From: Candidatus Dojkabacteria bacterium
Lineage (GTDB): Bacteria; Patescibacteriota; Dojkabacteria; SC72
NCBI GenBank assembly: GCA_012514355.1
Contig: JAAZAL010000121.1
Span: 1 to 16,957 of the forward strand
Length of the DNA stretch: 16,957 nt
Reading direction: 5' to 3'
Shown: piece after piece, positions 13,395 to 16,957 of the stretch
How positions within the stretch are numbered: the stretch's first letter is position 1
Layout: each line of letters opens with the position of its first letter
Program-made: the position numbers and the translations under genes
Notes under the pieces: model-generated
Database searches by the model: none
Told to the model about the DNA's origin: nothing
Seen by the model: only the letters and a program-made list of their open reading frames with translations

Positions 13395-13799
13395 ATGGCA
13401 GACGAAGTAAAAGATCTTCCAAAGTTAACTGATAATGCTCAGAAAGTTATTGAAATGGTCGAGAAAATGACTGTTTTAGAACTAGCTGATCTTGTCAAGG
13501 TAATGGAGGATAAGTTTGGAGTAAGTGCAGCAGCTCCAGTAGCAGTTGCAGCAGCACCAACAGAAGCAGCTCCAGAAGCAGAAGAGAAATCTGTATTCAA
13601 TATAGTCCTTAAGGAGGCAGGTTCAAACAAGATTGGTGTAATCAAGGTCGTAAGAGAGATTACAGAATTAGGTCTTAAAGAGGCTAAAGATCTTGTAGAA
13701 GCAGCTCCACAGACTGTTAAAGAGGGTGTTAAAAAAGAGGATGCAGAGGCTTTCAAAGCAAAATTTGAGGAAGCTGGTGCTACTGTTGAATTAGCATAA
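13395..13799 (+). CDS. rplL: 50S ribosomal protein L7/L12
   Basis: L12 is the multicopy stalk protein that recruits translational GTPases. The 134-residue product has an N-terminal dimerisation domain ([18 protein letters not shown]), an Ala/Pro/Glu-rich hinge (about 47-65) and the conserved C-terminal domain ([25 protein letters not shown]). It is slightly longer than typical, because of an N-terminal extension of about ten residues. A terminator follows at 13822. Confidence 0.98.
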   Translation: MADEVKDLPKLTDNAQKVIEMVEKMTVLELADLVKVMEDKFGVSAAAPVAVAAAPTEAAPEAEEKSVFNIVLKEAGSNKIGVIKVVREITELGLKEAKDLVEAAPQTVKEGVKKEDAEAFKAKFEEAGATVELA

Positions 13800-13821
13800 C
13801 CTTTTTGTTAGTTTTTGAAAT

Positions 13822-13850
13822 AGAGAGCCATTACTATGGCTCTCTTTTCT
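13822..13850 (+). terminator. Intrinsic terminator after rplL
   Basis: AGAGAGCCAT (13822-13831) pairs with ATGGCTCTCT (13836-13845): a perfect 10-bp stem with loop TACT, then TTTCTTTT. It separates the rplJL transcript from the next operon. Confidence 0.9.
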
Positions 13851-13854
13851 TTTA

Positions 13855-13884
13855 TCGACAAAGGATATGCATTCAAAGTATAAT
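13855..13884 (+). promoter_or_regulatory. Promoter of the 7TM/ATP-grasp operon
   Basis: -35 TCGACA (13855-13860), 18-nt spacer, perfect -10 TATAAT (13879-13884). The start near 13891 gives a leader of about 30 nt before the ATG at 13922. Confidence 0.6.
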
Positions 13885-13921
13885 ATAGGTGTAAATATCC
13901 TAATTTTTCATTTAAGAAAAT

Positions 13922-14584
13922 ATGTTTGAGACCTCAGAATTAACAAAGTGGATAATTGAGCATGGAGTATCACAAATGGTATTAGAAATATTAATATCTA
14001 TGTGTGTTGTATCTACAATAGTAAGTATTGCTAGATATGTAATTGGAAATAAAACATACGGTATATATGCACCAATAATACTAGCTATTGCATATTCATA
14101 CACAGGATTAAAGTATGGATTAGCAATAACACTGGTAGTTATAATCACCTCCCTACTCTCCTACTCAATACTTAAAAAAATTAGAATGCACTACATTACT
14201 CGTATAGCTACAAACTATACAATTCTTTCAATATTTCTAGTTGCTTTCTTTATCTTAATAGATAGCTTCGGTTTAGGATTAGAGAATATGTCTAATATTC
14301 CCCCACTCGCCTTCATATGTATAGCAGCTCTTTCAGACTTCTTTATTAAACAATACATAAAGAAATCATTTAAAGGCTCAATTGTAACTCTTCTGGGTAC
14401 AATACTTGTAGCTATTTTTGGTTGGTTTGTAATTACTCGAAATTTTGTATCTGAATACATATTAAACAACTTATGGACAATACCCCTTCTTGTAGTAATT
14501 AATATCCTTCTTGGAATGTTTAAAGGCCTTAGAATTAAAGATCTCTTTAGATTTAGATTAATAGGGAAAGAGGATGATAAATAG
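13922..14584 (+). CDS. Seven-helix membrane protein resembling the 7TM domain of transglutaminase-7TM proteins
   Basis: The 220-residue protein has seven predicted helices (roughly 19-37, 47-64, 66-84, 98-116, 126-143, 152-171 and 183-201) and a basic cytoplasmic-looking tail with GLRIKDLFRFR (202-212). That tail resembles the end of the 7TM module found C-terminal to an inactive transglutaminase domain in proteobacterial proteins (7TM_transglut type). Those proteins are encoded beside alpha-L-glutamate-ligase-like ATP-grasp enzymes. Here the transglutaminase part is missing; the gene starts just before helix 1. The next gene is an ATP-grasp enzyme of exactly the expected family, overlapping by 11 nt, which strongly supports the assignment. 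The role is unknown; it may be the membrane platform or transporter for the product of the ligase. Confidence 0.8.
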   Translation: MFETSELTKWIIEHGVSQMVLEILISMCVVSTIVSIARYVIGNKTYGIYAPIILAIAYSYTGLKYGLAITLVVIITSLLSYSILKKIRMHYITRIATNYTILSIFLVAFFILIDSFGLGLENMSNIPPLAFICIAALSDFFIKQYIKKSFKGSIVTLLGTILVAIFGWFVITRNFVSEYILNNLWTIPLLVVINILLGMFKGLRIKDLFRFRLIGKEDDK

Positions 14585-16049
14585 GATAATTAAACTAAAC
14601 AAGGAAGTATTAGGTTTAAACAGAAGGAATCAGGAGTATGTTAGACCGTATAACTCTCCCTCTTCTAAAGCTATCGCAGACAACAAGATATATACCAAAA
14701 GAGTTCTTAAAAAAGAACTTATTCAAACTCCTGAGGTATATAAACTAATCAGAACTAAAAAACAGTTGCAGTTTCTGGATTGGGATAGTTTACCAAAAAG
14801 TTTTGTAATTAAACCAAATCAAGGGACTGGAGGAAATGGCATTATAGTATTCTACGGTAAAAAGAAAGGAAAGATGGAATGGATTAGACCTAATGGAACA
14901 ACTATGAACCAAAGAGACATTATCCTTCATATTGAAAACATTTTAGATGGGAGATTTTCAATGGGTGCTAAAAATGATATCGCTATCATTGAAGAAAGAG
15001 TTAAAACAGATTCCTTACTTAAACAGTATTCATACAAAGGAGTTCCAGATATTAGAATAATATGTTTTAACCAAGTTCCTGTAATGGCCATGCTTAGACT
15101 TCCTACTAAAAGATCTAATGGTACTGCAAACTTACACTCAGGAGCAATTTGTACTGGTATAGACATTGGAACAGGTATTACCACTTACTCTATGCATAAT
15201 AAGCCTCATACTGTTTTTAGTGATACATATGAACTAATAGAAAGCACTATGGACTTAAAGACAAATCTACCCTTAAGTGGAATTCAGATACCTTCATGGA
15301 ACAGCTTACTTGAAATAGCACTTAAGTGTCAGAAAGCAAGTGGTTTAGGATATATTGGAGTAGACATTGCACTTGATGCTGAGAAAGGTCCAGTAGTATT
15401 TGAGGTAAATGCAAGACCTGGACTTGGTATTCAGGTTGCTAATCAGGCAGGGCTTCGATGGAGACTAGAAAAAATTAAAGATGTAAAAATTAAAAGTATT
15501 AAACACGGTATTAGGGTAGCAAAAAATCTCTTTGGAGGAGAAATTGAAGAAAGTATCGAAGCTATAAGTGGGAGAAAAGTTCTTAACATTGTTGAGAGAA
15601 TATATATATATGATAAAAGTGCTGATTTAACAAAATTAGAAAAATATAAAGAAACAAAACGACAATTAGTTAAAGCATACATGGATACTGGTGTATTAAC
15701 ATCTAGAATAGATAGTAAATTAGCAAATCGTATTGGATATCTTTCTGCTCATAAGGAGTTTGCAAAACTCGGTATCCCTAACAAATTTGAAAACTTTTCC
15801 GATGCACAAGAGTATATTGATAAAAATGAAAAAAGCATCTCTGAAAGTACTCAGATAAAAAGGTTAGCCAAGATTGTTGAAGAGGGAGTAGTTAAAGTGA
15901 GACCCGTATTTGATATCCCTATAAAAATATCTGATAAGATTAAAATTACTGAATTTGTTTCTACTGAGTCCTCTGATATTTTACAACCTATAATACTAGG
16001 AAAAGCTGATTTAACTGGATATTTAATAGATACAAGTAATACATTCTAA
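14574..16049 (+). CDS. ATP-grasp ligase (alpha-L-glutamate-ligase-like) fused to a retropepsin-like aspartic protease domain
   Basis: The 491-residue protein has two parts. Residues 1 to about 300 are an ATP-grasp ligase of the RimK-related alpha-L-glutamate-ligase-like family. Its features are NRRNQEYVRPYN near the N-terminus, the ATP-binding FVIKPNQGTGGNGI (77-90, Lys80), GVPDIRI (156-162), MAMLRLPTKRSNGTANLH (171-188), and the metal-binding VFEVNARPGLGIQ (275-287). Residues from about 365 to 491 resemble the RimB/'ATP-dependent zinc protease' retropepsin fold: AYMDTGVLTSRID (368-380) with catalytic Asp371, RPVFDIPIKI (443-452), and the psi-loop motif PIILGKADLTGYLID (472-486). The linker (300-365) is basic and helical. 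In many bacteria these two activities are separate neighbouring genes. The reaction expected is ATP-dependent addition of an amino acid to a peptide or glycan carboxylate; the substrate is unknown. It overlaps the 7TM gene by 11 nt. Confidence 0.85.
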   Translation: MINRIIKLNKEVLGLNRRNQEYVRPYNSPSSKAIADNKIYTKRVLKKELIQTPEVYKLIRTKKQLQFLDWDSLPKSFVIKPNQGTGGNGIIVFYGKKKGKMEWIRPNGTTMNQRDIILHIENILDGRFSMGAKNDIAIIEERVKTDSLLKQYSYKGVPDIRIICFNQVPVMAMLRLPTKRSNGTANLHSGAICTGIDIGTGITTYSMHNKPHTVFSDTYELIESTMDLKTNLPLSGIQIPSWNSLLEIALKCQKASGLGYIGVDIALDAEKGPVVFEVNARPGLGIQVANQAGLRWRLEKIKDVKIKSIKHGIRVAKNLFGGEIEESIEAISGRKVLNIVERIYIYDKSADLTKLEKYKETKRQLVKAYMDTGVLTSRIDSKLANRIGYLSAHKEFAKLGIPNKFENFSDAQEYIDKNEKSISESTQIKRLAKIVEEGVVKVRPVFDIPIKISDKIKITEFVSTESSDILQPIILGKADLTGYLIDTSNTF

Positions 16050-16065
16050 ATTAAGAATAAATAAT

Positions 16066-16957
16066 ATGCCTAAATCATATGAGCAATATCTTAAAGAGGC
16101 TGGTAATGTTCACCTAGCCTACTATCTTCAAGCAGCAGATCTTTTAAATATTAAATACTCTGTCTTAGTACCGGGTCTTTTAGCCAAATTTGAGAATGAA
16201 AACAAACATTGGTTTATAATAAACACTGTTACACCATTAACAAATACACCAAGTACTACAATAGCTAAACGAAAAAACCTTACTAACAAAGTCCTTACCT
16301 CTTTTAATATCCCCGTTCCAATACAAGTGCCTCTAAAAGATGAAAAGGACGCTATTAATTTCTTTAAAGAGTATAAAGATATTGTAATAAAACCATCTCA
16401 ACAGTTAGGAGGAATTGGTGTTACTCTACTCCCTAAATCAAAGAAACAGGTCGAAAAGGCTTTTGAATACGCATTCCAAAAATCTATGGGCAAAGGAATA
16501 AACAAAGTAATTGGTGAAGAGTTTATTAAAGGAGACAACTACAGGCTTTTAGTTCTGGGAAACCGAGTTATTGGTATCGTAAGGAGAAAATCTGCATTTG
16601 TGATAGGAGATGGTAAAAACAGTATTAAGGAATTAATTAGGATTAAAAACAAGGAAAGGAAAAAAAATTTACTTAAACCAATTAGCATTGATAACGAAGT
16701 AGTGCAGAGATTAGAAAGTTTAGGAGTAGATTTTGGGTATATACCTAAGAAAGGAGAAGAGATAACTTTAAGATATAACTGTAATCTAACAACTGGAGGA
16801 ACAACTCAAGAGTGTTCATCACAAACGCATCAATATTACAAAGATTTAGCTATTAATGCTGTAAAATGTATAGGAGCTAACTTCGGAGGTGTAGATGTTA
16901 TAACTCCAGACATTACAAAACCTGCTAAATGTGTAATAAATGAAATCAACTATAACC
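16066..16957 (+). CDS. Second ATP-grasp enzyme, cyanophycin-synthetase/GshF-like, cut by the right edge
   Basis: The 297 visible residues read from the ATG at 16066, 16 nt after the previous gene. After a roughly 65-residue N-terminal region comes an ATP-grasp domain: the IAKRKNLTNKVLTSFNIPVP segment (66-85), ATP-binding DIVIKPSQQLGGIGVTL (105-121, Lys109), then VIGEEFIKGDNYRLLVLGNRVIG (148-170) and RKSAFVIGDGKNSIKELI (174-191). The last two match cyanophycin synthetase and glutathione-synthetase-type ATP-grasp domains, and metal-binding ligands are starting at INEINYN (291-297). No Mur-ligase domain is visible yet; the rest lies outside. The N-terminal part differs from the cyanophycin synthetase N-domain. 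It probably works with the preceding ligase to make or extend a peptide-like product. Confidence 0.85.
   Translation, partial: MPKSYEQYLKEAGNVHLAYYLQAADLLNIKYSVLVPGLLAKFENENKHWFIINTVTPLTNTPSTTIAKRKNLTNKVLTSFNIPVPIQVPLKDEKDAINFFKEYKDIVIKPSQQLGGIGVTLLPKSKKQVEKAFEYAFQKSMGKGINKVIGEEFIKGDNYRLLVLGNRVIGIVRRKSAFVIGDGKNSIKELIRIKNKERKKNLLKPISIDNEVVQRLESLGVDFGYIPKKGEEITLRYNCNLTTGGTTQECSSQTHQYYKDLAINAVKCIGANFGGVDVITPDITKPAKCVINEINYN

Noticed and set aside
13439..13756. 105-residue minus-strand open frame rich in Ala and Ser
   Set aside because: It is the reverse reading of the Ala-rich rplL gene; such shadows are typical of biased codon composition.
1..16957. CRISPR arrays, insertion sequences, transposases, integrases or attachment sites
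   Set aside because: No regularly spaced direct repeats, transposase motifs or terminal inverted repeats with target duplications were seen. Gene order is mostly conserved housekeeping.

Overview
This window is a strongly A+T-rich bacterial chromosome segment, densely packed with small genes. The gene set and protein sizes suggest a Candidate Phyla Radiation (Patescibacteria)-type bacterium: a compact 207-residue M50 protease, a small DUF5671-like membrane protein, a minimal SecE, tRNA genes without encoded CCA, and few Shine-Dalgarno sequences. This assignment is inferred, not proven. TGA is used as an ordinary stop (mreC, the M50 gene, the Tat lipoprotein gene), so the UGA=Gly code of SR1/Gracilibacteria does not apply.

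Positions 1-5483 (minus strand) hold cell-envelope and information genes. In transcription order these are rpmB (L28), then mreB-mreC-mreD-mrdA, the elongasome scaffold and its transpeptidase, then topA, which has its own promoter and runs off the left edge. A short divergent region (5484-5564), whose two predicted promoters share almost the same -10 bases, separates rpmB from an M50 site-2-type protease on the plus strand. Positions 6190-6570 carry a well-delimited structured RNA of about 140 nt with its own promoter and terminator (6S RNA is the best guess), followed by tRNA-Thr(UGU) and tRNA-Tyr(GUA). Next come a Na/Pi-cotransporter-PhoU fusion whose start codon lies in a perfect 20-bp palindrome, a five-helix membrane protein, tRNA-Thr(GGU) and a convergent Tat-type lipoprotein of unknown function.

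Positions 10030-13850 are the classical rpmG-trnW-secE-nusG-rplK-rplA / rplJ-rplL cluster, with terminators after rplA and rplL. Between rplA and rplJ lie a small CxxC/CxxC protein gene and a large multibranched inverted repeat that abuts the rplJ promoter.

Positions 13855-16957 are the most unusual part: a new operon with its own promoter. It encodes a seven-helix membrane protein resembling the 7TM domain of transglutaminase-7TM proteins, but without the transglutaminase part. Overlapping it is an ATP-grasp ligase of the alpha-L-glutamate-ligase-like family, fused to a C-terminal retropepsin-like domain of the RimB/'ATP-dependent zinc protease' type (DTG and ILG motifs). A second, cyanophycin-synthetase-like ATP-grasp enzyme runs off the right edge. 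Together they look like a membrane-linked amino-acid-ligation and trimming system of unknown substrate.
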